From CAZTXD01 sp964617995 (GTDB taxonomy: Bacteria; Actinomycetota; Acidimicrobiia; Spongiisociales; ZC4RG35): a stretch of DNA of 14,296 nt. Position 1 is the first letter of the stretch, and the number at the start of each line of letters is the position of its first letter. The notes under the pieces were generated by a model. The model made no database searches, was not told the origin of the DNA, and worked only from the letters and a program-made list of their open reading frames with translations. A program made the position numbers and the translations under genes. The DNA is taken from contig CAZTXD010000095.1 in assembly GCA_964617995.1 (NCBI GenBank), forward strand, positions 1 through 14,296, written 5' to 3'. This document shows, piece by piece, positions 1-7,032 of the stretch.

Positions 1-2
1 TT

Positions 3-305
3 GAAGGTGACCTCACCGTCAGTGAGGAAGGTGCAGCCGTTCTGGAGCGCGGTTTTTTAGAACTCGCAGAACTTGATACCGGCGAAGTGTTGTCGCCCCG
101 CGCGGAGATCGCCTCGGCGGCGGCACGTTCGTCGTCCCGGGTCCAGTCGTCAGTTGGATGGGTAAAACACGCTCGAACCGGGGTGGTACCCGGATCGATG
201 GCTGATGAGTGTCATACCAGATCCGTCCCGATGACAAGCGAGAACGAGAAACCAGGGACAACCTTTCGAACGCTGGTCAAACCCGACACAGCGTTGTCTG
301 ACTAA
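3..305 (+). CDS. Partial unidentified ORF at left edge (C-terminal part)
   Basis: The frame is open from the window edge to a TAA at 303-305, giving about 100 residues with no start codon visible in the window other than an internal ATG at 87. The first 35 or so codons read like real protein (acidic and helical, with GDLTVSEEG and LAELDTGEVL). The second half is Ser/Thr/Arg-rich and less convincing. I do not recognise a family. It could be the 3' end of a real gene whose body lies to the left, or a chance open frame in G+C-rich DNA. The gene after it, trhA, is on the opposite strand, so the two would be convergent, with about 70 bp between them. Confidence 0.25.
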   Translation, partial: EGDLTVSEEGAAVLERGFLELAELDTGEVLSPRAEIASAAARSSSRVQSSVGWVKHARTGVVPGSMADECHTRSVPMTSENEKPGTTFRTLVKPDTALSD

Positions 306-376
306 TCATTGACGAGCCTCATGCGGAACCGGCCGAAATCCAGCTGGTCACGGTGGGAGGAGTGACGGTGGGCCGG

Positions 377-1030
377 TCACGCCAGCGAGACAACCCTCCA
401 TACCGCCAGGAAGTGAACGACGCTCGACACGATCACCATGACATGGAAGAACTCGTGGTGTGAGAAGACGTGGGGTGCCAACCGCGGGCGGTCATTGACG
501 AAGAGGAAGACGCCAAGCAGGTAGCAAGCGCCACCAGCCACGGTGAGAATCGACGTCGGCGTATCCATTCTCACCAGAGTCAGCCACAGCGCTGGGAGAG
601 CTACCGCTACCGCAACGAATTGGAGTGCAAGGAGGATTCGTAGGACGGGACCATCCAGCAGCTCGCTGCCGAGCCCAAGGACCACGAGGACCCAAACCGC
701 GCCGAGACCGTAGGTCACCCAGGGCCCTCCACCGCCCACGCCGACGGCAAGGACAGTGAAGGTGGCCGCCACGAGAGCGTAGATGAAGGTGTGGTCGAGC
801 ATCTGAAGCCGCAGCTTCCAGCCGGGTCGCCACGGAACTGAGTGGTACACCGCACTGGTCAGGTACATCAAGATCAACGTCAGTCCGTAGACGGCGCTGG
901 CCAAGATCATTCCGGCGTCGTTGGATCTGGCCTGGAGCGCGATCAAGCCCCCAATCGACACCGCCGCCGCCGAACCGTGGAGGATTCCGCGCACCGGGTT
1001 TTGCATGCGTCCTAGCACGACCCGGTTCAT
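377..1030 (-). CDS. trhA: TrhA / hemolysin III (YqfA, PAQR-like) membrane protein
   Basis: A 217-residue polytopic inner-membrane protein of the hemolysin III/TrhA family, distant relatives of PAQR receptors (often linked in bacteria to membrane lipid homeostasis; a cytolytic role is doubtful). About seven hydrophobic segments span the whole length. The family's metal-site residues are all visible: SAVYHS with His63, LDHTFIY with Asp79, and the C-terminal cluster HHEFFH (191-196). The length matches the usual 200-220. The start is the ATG at 1030; an AAGAGGG ribosome site lies rather far upstream (about 12 nt), and Met9, preceded closely by AGGA, is an alternative start. The 112 bp upstream, towards the neighbouring gene, show no clear promoter. 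It is the last - strand gene of this group and is probably transcribed alone or by readthrough from lapA. Confidence 0.9.
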   Translation of the reverse strand: MNRVVLGRMQNPVRGILHGSAAAVSIGGLIALQARSNDAGMILASAVYGLTLILMYLTSAVYHSVPWRPGWKLRLQMLDHTFIYALVAATFTVLAVGVGGGGPWVTYGLGAVWVLVVLGLGSELLDGPVLRILLALQFVAVAVALPALWLTLVRMDTPTSILTVAGGACYLLGVFLFVNDRPRLAPHVFSHHEFFHVMVIVSSVVHFLAVWRVVSLA

Positions 1031-1142
1031 CGGCCAACGGTACCCTCTTGGGGTCGATCTAGGCGGGAGTCAACATTTCGATGAAATCGCTCGTCTACGC
1101 AATGCGATTGGCGGGGACGTCATAGACGCCTTCGCTGGGAGG

Positions 1143-1466
1143 CTAGACACCTCGACTGATCTGATTACGGGCGGCGGCGACGAGTGAGCGTTGGGGTCGT
1201 ACGGTCATCTGCTCGCTCCGCGCCTCTTCCCAGTTGATGGTCACACCCAGATGATGGGCGTCACTAAGAAGTTTTCTATAGATCTGAGAAGCTTCCCTGG
1301 TCGGTGTCGGCCCGAGGACGTCTCGCGCCGTTTCTTCCCGGGCCGAGACGGCGAGCTTCTTTCGGGAGATATCCACAGTGGTTGGCCGGAAAATCACGCC
1401 AACAACCAAGATCAGGGAGATCGCGATGAGCACTATCAGTTCGACTAGCTCGCCCAAAGATCCCAC
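1143..1466 (-). CDS. Small single-pass membrane protein of unknown function
   Basis: A predicted 107-residue protein starting at a GTG at 1466, preceded immediately by a GGAAG-like ribosome site. Residues about 6-27 form one hydrophobic helix (LIVLIAISLILVVGVIF). The remaining 80 residues are soluble and mixed-charge and probably cytoplasmic, given the Arg/Lys just after the helix (SRKK). No known domain is recognisable. It lies 49 bp downstream of the LapA-domain gene on the same strand, so it is probably co-transcribed with it and may act at the membrane with it. ORFs on the opposite strand cover the same DNA but lack a ribosome site and recognisable content. The hydrophobic N-terminal helix and operon position are the main reasons to accept this one. 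Confidence 0.55.
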   Translation of the reverse strand: MGSLGELVELIVLIAISLILVVGVIFRPTTVDISRKKLAVSAREETARDVLGPTPTREASQIYRKLLSDAHHLGVTINWEEARSEQMTVRPQRSLVAAARNQISRGV

Positions 1467-1515
1467 CTTCCGTCTTCTGCGAGCGGTCTCGAGGAGGCGA
1501 TGGCACGTCTTCGTG

Positions 1516-1869
1516 TCACCGTTGGCGCTTCAGCTCGTCACGCTCACGCAGCGTTCGGCGCCTGCGCTTTCGATAGACCAGGCCGAACAATTCGTCGACC
1601 ACGACTCCGATGAGCAACGCGCCGAGGATCAGCACGATCAATGGGGTTGAAAAGTCCCAGCCGAGAAAGGAGATGGTGATGGTGCCGGTGTTCTGGGCCG
1701 CCAGGACAACCACCACCAATGCCAGCATGACCCCGACGATGAGACCCCAGAACAGGCCGGTTCCCACGAACACCCGTTCCGGCTGTGCCACAGAGGCGGT
1801 CTCGTCGTTTTCAGCCACCGACTCGGCATCGGAGGCACGAGACTGCACTTCTCTTTCATTGTCGCTCAT
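1516..1869 (-). CDS. LapA-domain (DUF1049) two-helix membrane protein
   Basis: A 117-residue protein with an acidic, disordered N-terminus (about 1-35), a first membrane helix (about 38-60, GLIVGVMLALVVVVLA), the short conserved linker AAQNTGTITISFLGW, a second helix (about 70-92) and a basic tail (YRKRRRR). This is the LapA/YciS architecture. In E. coli LapA works with LapB in control of lipopolysaccharide synthesis; in actinobacteria the domain is common but its role is unknown. I chose the ATG at 1869 because AAGAGGA sits 5-6 nt upstream. The ATG at 1884 would add five residues and place that ribosome site inside the gene. A strong promoter (TTGACA, 17 bp, TAATCT) lies upstream, shared head-to-head with the MarR gene, which suggests MarR control. 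Confidence 0.8.
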   Translation of the reverse strand: MSDNEREVQSRASDAESVAENDETASVAQPERVFVGTGLFWGLIVGVMLALVVVVLAAQNTGTITISFLGWDFSTPLIVLILGALLIGVVVDELFGLVYRKRRRRTLRERDELKRQR

Positions 1870-1919
1870 GTCGATCCTCTTCATCGCCTTCAGGGCAAGC
1901 CAAATGAACTTACCTAAGA

Positions 1920-1957
1920 AGATTACTTGAAGTATAGCTAAATGTCAATTATATTGA
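1920..1957. promoter_or_regulatory. Overlapping divergent lapA/marR promoters with two palindromes
   Basis: On the + strand TTGAAG (1927-1932) and TATATT (1950-1955) are 17 bp apart and point at marR. On the - strand TTGACA (complement of 1943-1948) and TAATCT (complement of 1920-1925) are also 17 bp apart and point at the LapA gene. Each -35 box therefore lies inside the other promoter's spacer. Two exact palindromes overlap these boxes: TACTT-G-AAGTA (1924-1934) and TCAAT-TAT-ATTGA (1945-1957). Their centres, 1929 and 1951, are 22 bp apart, about two DNA turns. A MarR dimer on either site would block both promoters; that it does so is inference. Confidence 0.65.
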
Positions 1958-1981
1958 GCCCACATGGAGGCAGGGAGAGGA

Positions 1982-2509
1982 ATGACCGACCGTCTTGACC
2001 ATATGCTCGATAGGTGGAGCACCTCTCGCCCCGACCTCGACTTCTCTCCACTCGAAGTGGTGACCCGGATGCTACGCGCCGCCCACCTGATCCAAGCGAG
2101 ACTTGACGGCATCGCCGCCGCCTACGGCCTCAGCCATCGGGGTGATCTCGAAACACTCACCGAGGTCGACCTCGTCGGCCCTCTGACCCCATCCGAGCTG
2201 GCTGAAGATCTCCTCCTGACCAGCGGGGGAATGACAGTCCGGCTCAATCGACTCCAGGCAGCCGGGCTGATCGAACGCCAACCCAACCCTCGGGACGGGC
2301 GGGGGGTGCTCGTGCATCTCACCCCGGCCGGCAAAGACCTCGCAGAAGACGCTCTCGCCACTCTTCTCCAGGCTCAATCCGCGATCGTTGGGATGCTCGA
2401 GAAGCCCCACCGGGGCCATCTAGCCCGACTCCTCCGCACTCTCCTCACCGAACTCGGCGACACCCCTGCATTCAGTCCGGCGATCGTGGTGAAACGGGAG
2501 GAGCGATGA
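1982..2509 (+). CDS. MarR-family transcriptional regulator
   Basis: A predicted 175-residue DNA-binding regulator. The winged helix-turn-helix spans roughly residues 60-118: LTPSELAEDLLLTSGGMT (helices 2-3), then VRLNRLQAAGLIERQ (recognition helix region), then the wing with the MarR signature D-x-R-x-x-x-V-x-L-T-x-x-G (DGRGVLVHLTPAG). Flanking N- and C-terminal helices would form the dimer interface. I start at the ATG at 1982 because AGGGAGAGG lies just upstream. An in-frame ATG at 1964 would add six residues and sits only about 9 nt past the -10 box, so near-leaderless initiation there cannot be excluded. It is divergent from the LapA gene, with overlapping promoters and palindromes, a classic autoregulatory layout. 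The ligand is unknown. Confidence 0.88.
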   Translation: MTDRLDHMLDRWSTSRPDLDFSPLEVVTRMLRAAHLIQARLDGIAAAYGLSHRGDLETLTEVDLVGPLTPSELAEDLLLTSGGMTVRLNRLQAAGLIERQPNPRDGRGVLVHLTPAGKDLAEDALATLLQAQSAIVGMLEKPHRGHLARLLRTLLTELGDTPAFSPAIVVKREER

Positions 2510-3014
2510 CCACTGCCCCGTCCTGAGATGACGCGGCATGACAGGGCTGCCCTAGTTCTGCTTCGCCCTACGGCGATACGACACGATGACTCACACGAGG
2601 CGTCGGCCTACTTCGAGGTCAGCTCCATCAGGAAGTATCCGGTGCACAAGCATCTCGGCACCGTGCACGAAACCCGATCTCGATGTTCCTTGTGCGGGTG
2701 ACCGCATCCGCCACACTGAGCGCGGGCCGCTCTGCCGCGTTCGCTCAGGCTGCGTCTCCGGGCCGACGCCTTTTCTGATTCTCTCATCGCGTCTCGCCCT
2801 TGTGAACCGCTCTGACCGATCGTCGCCCCTCAAGGGGAGAACGCTCGACCCTGGGCGTTTGAGGGATTAGTGGGAGATGAGTGTCGAACCACACCCAGTG
2901 CGCCCGTATCCGGGACACAAACCTGGCCTTGCCAACTCGAAACCGGCTCAGACCGAAATCTCCGGTCGGATGGAGACTGATCACCGCGATCTCCTCTCGA
3001 ATGATACTTCAGAT

Positions 3015-3046
3015 TTTACTTGTGATGTAGTTATATATATAATTAC
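3015..3046 (+). promoter_or_regulatory. Promoter with palindromic -10 region for the glycan operon
   Basis: TTTACT (3015-3020) and a perfect TATAAT (3038-3043) are 17 bp apart, in a sharply AT-rich patch of otherwise G+C-rich DNA. The -10 lies in a 20-bp inverted repeat (3027-3046): outer arms GTA/TAC, one mismatched pair, then the perfect core TTATATATATAA (3031-3042). Such symmetry over a -10 box suggests an operator for a dimeric repressor, though pure AT alternation gives part of the symmetry for free. Transcription would start near 3050, about 255 nt before the glycosyltransferase start. Confidence 0.55.
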
Positions 3047-3185
3047 TTTCGACCGTCACAAAGGAAAGAGCACGCGGACCCTTCGACTGCGGCCCAATCG
3101 GCACAATGGGTGCATCGCAGGGCCAGGGCTCGGGTTTCGACAATCGCCCGACTCAACAGTGTCGCATTGGGGCTATGGTGGTGAC

Positions 3186-3204
3186 AGCGGCCAAACGGGC
3201 CGCT
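3186..3204 (+). promoter_or_regulatory. Leader hairpin 1 (possible attenuator)
   Basis: AGCGGCC and GGCCGCT form a perfect 7-bp G+C-rich stem around the loop AAACG, followed by a pyrimidine-rich run (CACTCTTGCTTG). It lies within the predicted leader about 100 nt before the glycosyltransferase start. The tail is not a true U-tract, so intrinsic termination is only a possibility. Confidence 0.35.
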
Positions 3205-3270
3205 CACTCTTGCTTGCGGATCCTCCGGCCCAGCGAACCGGTACTACTGCCTGGACCAGTGACCAATATG

Positions 3271-3287
3271 ACGCGTTCGACACGCGT
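3271..3287 (+). promoter_or_regulatory. Leader hairpin 2 beside the ribosome binding site
   Basis: ACGCGT occurs twice, separated by TCGAC. As the hexamer is self-complementary, the RNA can form a 6-bp stem with a 5-nt loop that ends 4 nt before the AGAAGGA ribosome site (3292-3298) of the first glycosyltransferase. It could affect ribosome access. The repeats are 11 bp apart, one DNA turn, so a protein-binding role on DNA is equally possible. Confidence 0.35.
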
Positions 3288-3303
3288 AGACAGAAGGAAC
3301 CCC

Positions 3304-4479
3304 ATGGCATTCGGTTCGTATCCATCAATCGGGTTTGTGTCCACATTCCCGCCCACAGTTTGCGGAATCGCGACGTACACCGCCTCACTCGTCGCAGCGG
3401 TGGCGAATTTCGATCCACGCATCCAGACCGGTGTCGTCAGCCTCACCGACTCTCCCAACGGCAAGAGCGCCTCGCCTGTGGTGATGCATCATCGAACCGG
3501 CAACCGGGCGTCGCTCCGCAACGCAACGGCAATCCTCGACACATATGACACGGTGTCGATCCAGCACGAATTCGGCATATGGGGGAAACGGGATGGCGTC
3601 GAAATCCTCGACTTCATGTCGCATCTGGCAGTACCGACCGCCGTCACCCTCCACACCGTCCTCCGAGAGCCGACGAAAAGCCAGCGGGCAATCACGGAGA
3701 GAATGTGCAGTCTTGCCGAGCGAATCGTCGTGATGAGCCAGACCGCCTCCACCCGTCTGGTCGATCGCTACGGCGTCGACCCGAGCCATATAAGGGTAAT
3801 CCCACACGGAGCAGATCCTGAGTTTGCGGGACCCTCACTCGTGACAGGCGATCGGCCCTTGATCCTGACTTGGGGACTGATCGGCCCCGGAAAGGGCCTG
3901 GAGTGGGCTATCGAGGCCCTCGCCGACATCGTCGACATGGAGCCGCTCCCCCGGTATCTGATAGCCGGCGCCACCCATCCCCAAGTACGACGAGAGAGCG
4001 GCGAGGTCTATCGCGAGGGTTTGAAGGCGCTGATCGAAAGTTTGAGGCTGGGCTCCGTGGTCGAGTTCGACGAGCGGTACCTGAACCGGCGCGAGCTGGC
4101 ACGTCTCGTCCGGAGTGCCGATGTGGTCATCCTTCCCTATGAGTCGGCAGAACAGGTGACCTCAGGGGTTCTTGTGGAGGCGATTGCAGCATCCAAACCC
4201 GTGGTTGCCACTCAGTTTCCTCATGCCATCGAAGTGCTCACCGGCGGAGCCGGCTCGATTGTCCCCTTTGGAGAGCCGCACCGTTTGGGTGAGGAACTAC
4301 GACAGATCCTCTCCGATCGGCCGACCCGCGAGCTCATGGCCTTGCGAGCCCGCCAGCTGGCAACGGATTGGTACTGGCCAACGGTTGGCGAGCGATTCGT
4401 GGAGACGATGTCGCTCGTCGCCCCCGCTCGGACACCAAATGCGGCACCGACTCGAGATCGTCAACGTGCCACAGTATGA
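3304..4479 (+). CDS. GT4-family glycosyltransferase
   Basis: A predicted 391-residue cytoplasmic GT-B-fold enzyme that would transfer sugar from a nucleotide-sugar donor. The N-terminal acceptor domain begins SIGFVSTFPPTVCGIATYT, with the glycine-rich loop near residues 21-26, and contains SIQHEFGIWG. The C-terminal donor domain has LTWGLIGPGKGLEWAIEAL, typical of GT4 after the interdomain linker, and the donor-site segment QVTSGVLVEA. The first Glu of the usual E-x7-E motif is Gln here, a variant I believe common in this subfamily. Start: ATG at 3304 with AGAAGGA 5 nt upstream. An in-frame ATG at 3106 would add 66 residues of low-complexity sequence without a ribosome site and is rejected. 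It overlaps the next gene, implying an operon. The acceptor and sugar are not readable from sequence; the GH130 neighbour hints at mannose. Confidence 0.88.
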   Translation: MAFGSYPSIGFVSTFPPTVCGIATYTASLVAAVANFDPRIQTGVVSLTDSPNGKSASPVVMHHRTGNRASLRNATAILDTYDTVSIQHEFGIWGKRDGVEILDFMSHLAVPTAVTLHTVLREPTKSQRAITERMCSLAERIVVMSQTASTRLVDRYGVDPSHIRVIPHGADPEFAGPSLVTGDRPLILTWGLIGPGKGLEWAIEALADIVDMEPLPRYLIAGATHPQVRRESGEVYREGLKALIESLRLGSVVEFDERYLNRRELARLVRSADVVILPYESAEQVTSGVLVEAIAASKPVVATQFPHAIEVLTGGAGSIVPFGEPHRLGEELRQILSDRPTRELMALRARQLATDWYWPTVGERFVETMSLVAPARTPNAAPTRDRQRATV

Positions 4480-5521
4480 CTCCACCGACATCGGTCATCC
4501 CTCTGGACGGGACGCCAGGTTGCCCAGACCGACCTTCAGTCATCTGCGGAACCTGACAGACGAACGCGGTCTCTGGGAGCACGCACTGCACTCCTCGCCC
4601 CGAATAGAACACGGCTTCTGTACCGAGGACAACGCCCGCGCCCTCGTCATCGTTGCGCGCGAGCCAGTCGAAGACGTGACAGACCTCGCAGGGATCTATG
4701 CCAGATTCGTACTCGCCGCGCGAAGACCGGACGGAACATTCCGCAACCGTCGTGACTCAACCGGCTCGTGGGTAGACGAGACCGGCAGCGACGACAGTCA
4801 AGGACGGGCGTGGTGGGGGCTCGGGGCCATCACGCGGCAACCACCGGAACAGTGGATGCGGATGGACGCACTCGAAGAGTTCGAGTCCTGTGCGACATTC
4901 CAATCCCCGCATGTCAGGGCCAACGCATATGCCGCGTTGGGTGCAGCAGCGGTCGTCGCCGGAAACGCCGTATGTCAGCCGGCCCTCGAGCTACTCGATC
5001 GAACCTCCACGCTGATGACCACCGCAGCTCGATCGGTGATCCCCTGGCCGGAGGTCAGGCTCACCTACGACAACGCCCGAATCCCCGAAGCCCTCATCGC
5101 GGCCGGGGTGGCCCTCGGAGACGCGCAGCGGACTGCTCTCGGGATACGTTTGCTGGATTGGTTGACTCAAAACGAGAGTCGAGTCGACCATTTCAGCTTC
5201 ACACCGGTCGGAGGACGGACTCCCGGCGACAGGAATCCCGCCTTCGACCAACAGCCCCTCGAAGCCTGGGCCATGGCCGATGCCTGCTATCGGGCGTGGG
5301 CCGTCACGGCAGAGCCGAAATGGAAGAGACGGGCGTTGCAGGCGGGAAGGTGGCTGCTCGGCAAGAACGACACGGACGCGGTCCTCTACGACATCGAGAC
5401 CGGGGGCACCTTCGATGGCCTGACTTCGAATGGAGTCAACGACAACCAGGGCGCCGAGTCGACTCTGGCCGGAATAGGGGCACTCCAGGTCGGTGCGAGA
5501 TGCCAACAAGACTCGACCTGA
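4439..5521 (+). CDS. Six-hairpin (alpha/alpha-barrel) glycosidase-like protein
   Basis: About 360 residues with no signal peptide. It resembles a family found next to GT4 glycosyltransferases and GH130 genes, often annotated loosely as glycosyltransferase or glycosidase and predicted to fold as an (alpha/alpha) toroid. Family-like signatures are PTFSHLRNLTDERGLWEHA (about 31-49), HGFCTEDNARAL (58-69) and SDDSQGRAWWGLG (117-129); later helical pairs include AWAMADACYRAW. Conserved acidic pairs (E63/D64, D118/D119) are candidate catalytic or sugar-binding residues, by inference. The ATG at 4439 overlaps the preceding gene by 41 bp. A GTG at 4466 is an alternative, and neither has a strong ribosome site, so coupled translation is likely. 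It probably trims or processes the glycan made by the neighbouring transferases. Confidence 0.65.
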   Translation: MRHRLEIVNVPQYDSTDIGHPSGRDARLPRPTFSHLRNLTDERGLWEHALHSSPRIEHGFCTEDNARALVIVAREPVEDVTDLAGIYARFVLAARRPDGTFRNRRDSTGSWVDETGSDDSQGRAWWGLGAITRQPPEQWMRMDALEEFESCATFQSPHVRANAYAALGAAAVVAGNAVCQPALELLDRTSTLMTTAARSVIPWPEVRLTYDNARIPEALIAAGVALGDAQRTALGIRLLDWLTQNESRVDHFSFTPVGGRTPGDRNPAFDQQPLEAWAMADACYRAWAVTAEPKWKRRALQAGRWLLGKNDTDAVLYDIETGGTFDGLTSNGVNDNQGAESTLAGIGALQVGARCQQDST

Positions 5522-5535
5522 TCGTGGAGTAGCTC

Positions 5536-7032
5536 GTGTCGCAGATCCCGGTCGTCCGATCACAGGTACGCCTGCTTCCGGACCCGACGCGACGGCTCGT
5601 GAGACCGTACCTCCCGCCGGACCATGGCTCGTCGTCGTCTGGGCCAAACCGCGTCGAGCGCATTCTCCAACGAGTACTCGCTCTAACCACCCGGGAAGTC
5701 AGCGCCACTCTCAGCGAGGTCCGTGAGAGATTCGGCGAGAGATATGACGATCTCGATGCCGTTCTCCTGAGGGAGCTATATGCCATCGAGAGATGGATCC
5801 CGTCGTCGAGTGCCCTGAGCGAGGACCAGCGTCGACTCGTCGGCGCCTACTTCCTCCACGAGTACTCCGTTGAGGGGGCCGCTCTCACCAACCCGTCCAT
5901 CGTCGCCCACCCCAACCAGGAGGGCCTGGCCAAGGGGGTGGTCAGAGTCCTGATCAGCCTTCGGGCCGTGGGCGAGGGTCATATCTCCTCGATCGAGTTC
6001 CGCACCGGTGAGATCGGCCAAGGAGGTGAGATAGAACTAGCAGAACCGGGGGCGCCTGTATCCGGGACGCGAGCCACGCCCCTCTTCGACAAGGCCGTCT
6101 TCAACGCAAAACTTCAAGAGCTGGGAACAGATGCCCACCTCATACGCATCGCCCTCGGTTCGCTACGAGATCATTTCACGATGGCGGAACTGGACACAGT
6201 CCTGTTGGCGCTCGAATCGAGTCCACCTGTCTTCACCGGCTCCCAGCAGCTGCTCCACACCATGCACTGGCTTGCCTCGTCGAACTACGAGGTGACCTTC
6301 GGATCCGACACAGATGTGTCACAACGGATCCTGGCTCCAAACGGACCAGCGGAGAGCCACGGCATGGAGGACGCTCGTTTCGTCCGGTTCACCGAATCAG
6401 ACGGCTCGACCTTGTACTTCGGGACATACACCGCCTTCGACGGATTCGACATCCTCCCCCAGCTCATCGAGACCACCGACTTTCAGACCTTCCGGATCGC
6501 CACTCTCAATGGCTCGGCCGCGGTGAACAAAGGCATCGCCCTCTTCCCCCGTCGCCTCGGAGGCCGCTATGCCGCCCTCGGCAGGTCGGACGGTGAAAGC
6601 AACTACATCATGGTGTCGGACCATGTCCGGTTCTGGGAGAAGGCGGACCAGATCCAGGTGCCGGCACGGCCCTGGGAGCTCATCCAGATCGGAAACGCGG
6701 GAACACCAATCGAAACCGAAGCGGGTTGGCTGGTCATCACCCACGGCGTCGGCCCCTTGCGTCAATACGCATTGGGCGCCATCCTCTTGGACATCGACGA
6801 GCCAAATCGGGTCATCGGCCATCTCCGCGACCCGCTGCTCGTGCCCACTGAGGATGAGCGCGACGGTTATGTGCCGAACGTGGTGTATTCGTGTGGATCG
6901 CTCATCCACGACTCCAACCTCGTCGTTGCCTACGGCGCCTCAGACACGTCTGCTGGGTTCGCCATCGTCTCTGTCGATGCCCTTCTCGAGGCCCTCACTT
7001 CACGCCGAGTGGGGAGGGGCGTTCACCTGTGA
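5536..7032 (+). CDS. GH130-family beta-mannoside phosphorylase/hydrolase
   Basis: A 498-residue protein, cytoplasmic by lack of a signal peptide. The C-terminal two thirds match the five-bladed beta-propeller of GH130: HGMEDARFVRF (275-285), where the ED-x-R motif carries the family's catalytic acid (Asp279 here), YTAFDG, then NKGIALFPRRLGGRYA from Asn331, WELIQIGNAGTPIET, and near the end VVYSCGSL and VVAYGASDTSAGFAIV. GH130 enzymes act on beta-mannosides by phosphorolysis or, in some subfamilies, hydrolysis; I cannot tell which from the residues seen. The first 150 residues are an extra helical domain seen in longer members. The GTG start at 5536 has GTGGAG upstream and lies 14 bp after the previous stop, so the gene shares the operon. 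Its 3' end overlaps the convergent glycosyltransferase by 38 bp. Confidence 0.85.
   Translation: MSQIPVVRSQVRLLPDPTRRLVRPYLPPDHGSSSSGPNRVERILQRVLALTTREVSATLSEVRERFGERYDDLDAVLLRELYAIERWIPSSSALSEDQRRLVGAYFLHEYSVEGAALTNPSIVAHPNQEGLAKGVVRVLISLRAVGEGHISSIEFRTGEIGQGGEIELAEPGAPVSGTRATPLFDKAVFNAKLQELGTDAHLIRIALGSLRDHFTMAELDTVLLALESSPPVFTGSQQLLHTMHWLASSNYEVTFGSDTDVSQRILAPNGPAESHGMEDARFVRFTESDGSTLYFGTYTAFDGFDILPQLIETTDFQTFRIATLNGSAAVNKGIALFPRRLGGRYAALGRSDGESNYIMVSDHVRFWEKADQIQVPARPWELIQIGNAGTPIETEAGWLVITHGVGPLRQYALGAILLDIDEPNRVIGHLRDPLLVPTEDERDGYVPNVVYSCGSLIHDSNLVVAYGASDTSAGFAIVSVDALLEALTSRRVGRGVHL

Larger units (their letters stand above)
2510..3303. other. Gene-poor interval with possible gene remnant and long leader
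   Basis: No convincing gene lies here. A short frame at 2528-2701 (about 57 codons) has coding-like codon use in its middle (AYFEVSSIRKYPVHKHLG) and ends RCSLCG. It may be a decayed fragment, but I cannot place it in a family. Longer open frames (2586-2870, 2877-3548) are Arg/Pro/Ser-rich, have no ribosome site or recognisable domain, and the second runs out of frame into the glycosyltransferase, so I leave them out. The right-hand part holds a promoter near 3015-3046 and an untranslated leader of about 255 nt with two hairpins; these are listed separately. No tRNA, terminator or CRISPR repeat was seen. Confidence 0.5.

Noticed and set aside
3106..3303. N-terminal extension of the first glycosyltransferase (in-frame ATG at 3106)
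   Set aside because: The 66 extra residues are Arg/Gln/Ser-rich and not GT4-like, with no ribosome site at 3106, whereas the ATG at 3304 has AGAAGGA at good spacing and starts exactly at the first GT4 strand.
2877..3548. 223-codon open frame on the + strand
   Set aside because: It runs across the AT-rich promoter and out of frame into the glycosyltransferase, and has no recognisable domain.
4172..4438. Upstream start at 4172 for the glycosidase-like gene
   Set aside because: This would overlap the glycosyltransferase coding region by 300 bp, with Ser/Arg/Pro-rich sequence unlike the family; homology-like sequence begins only after 4439.
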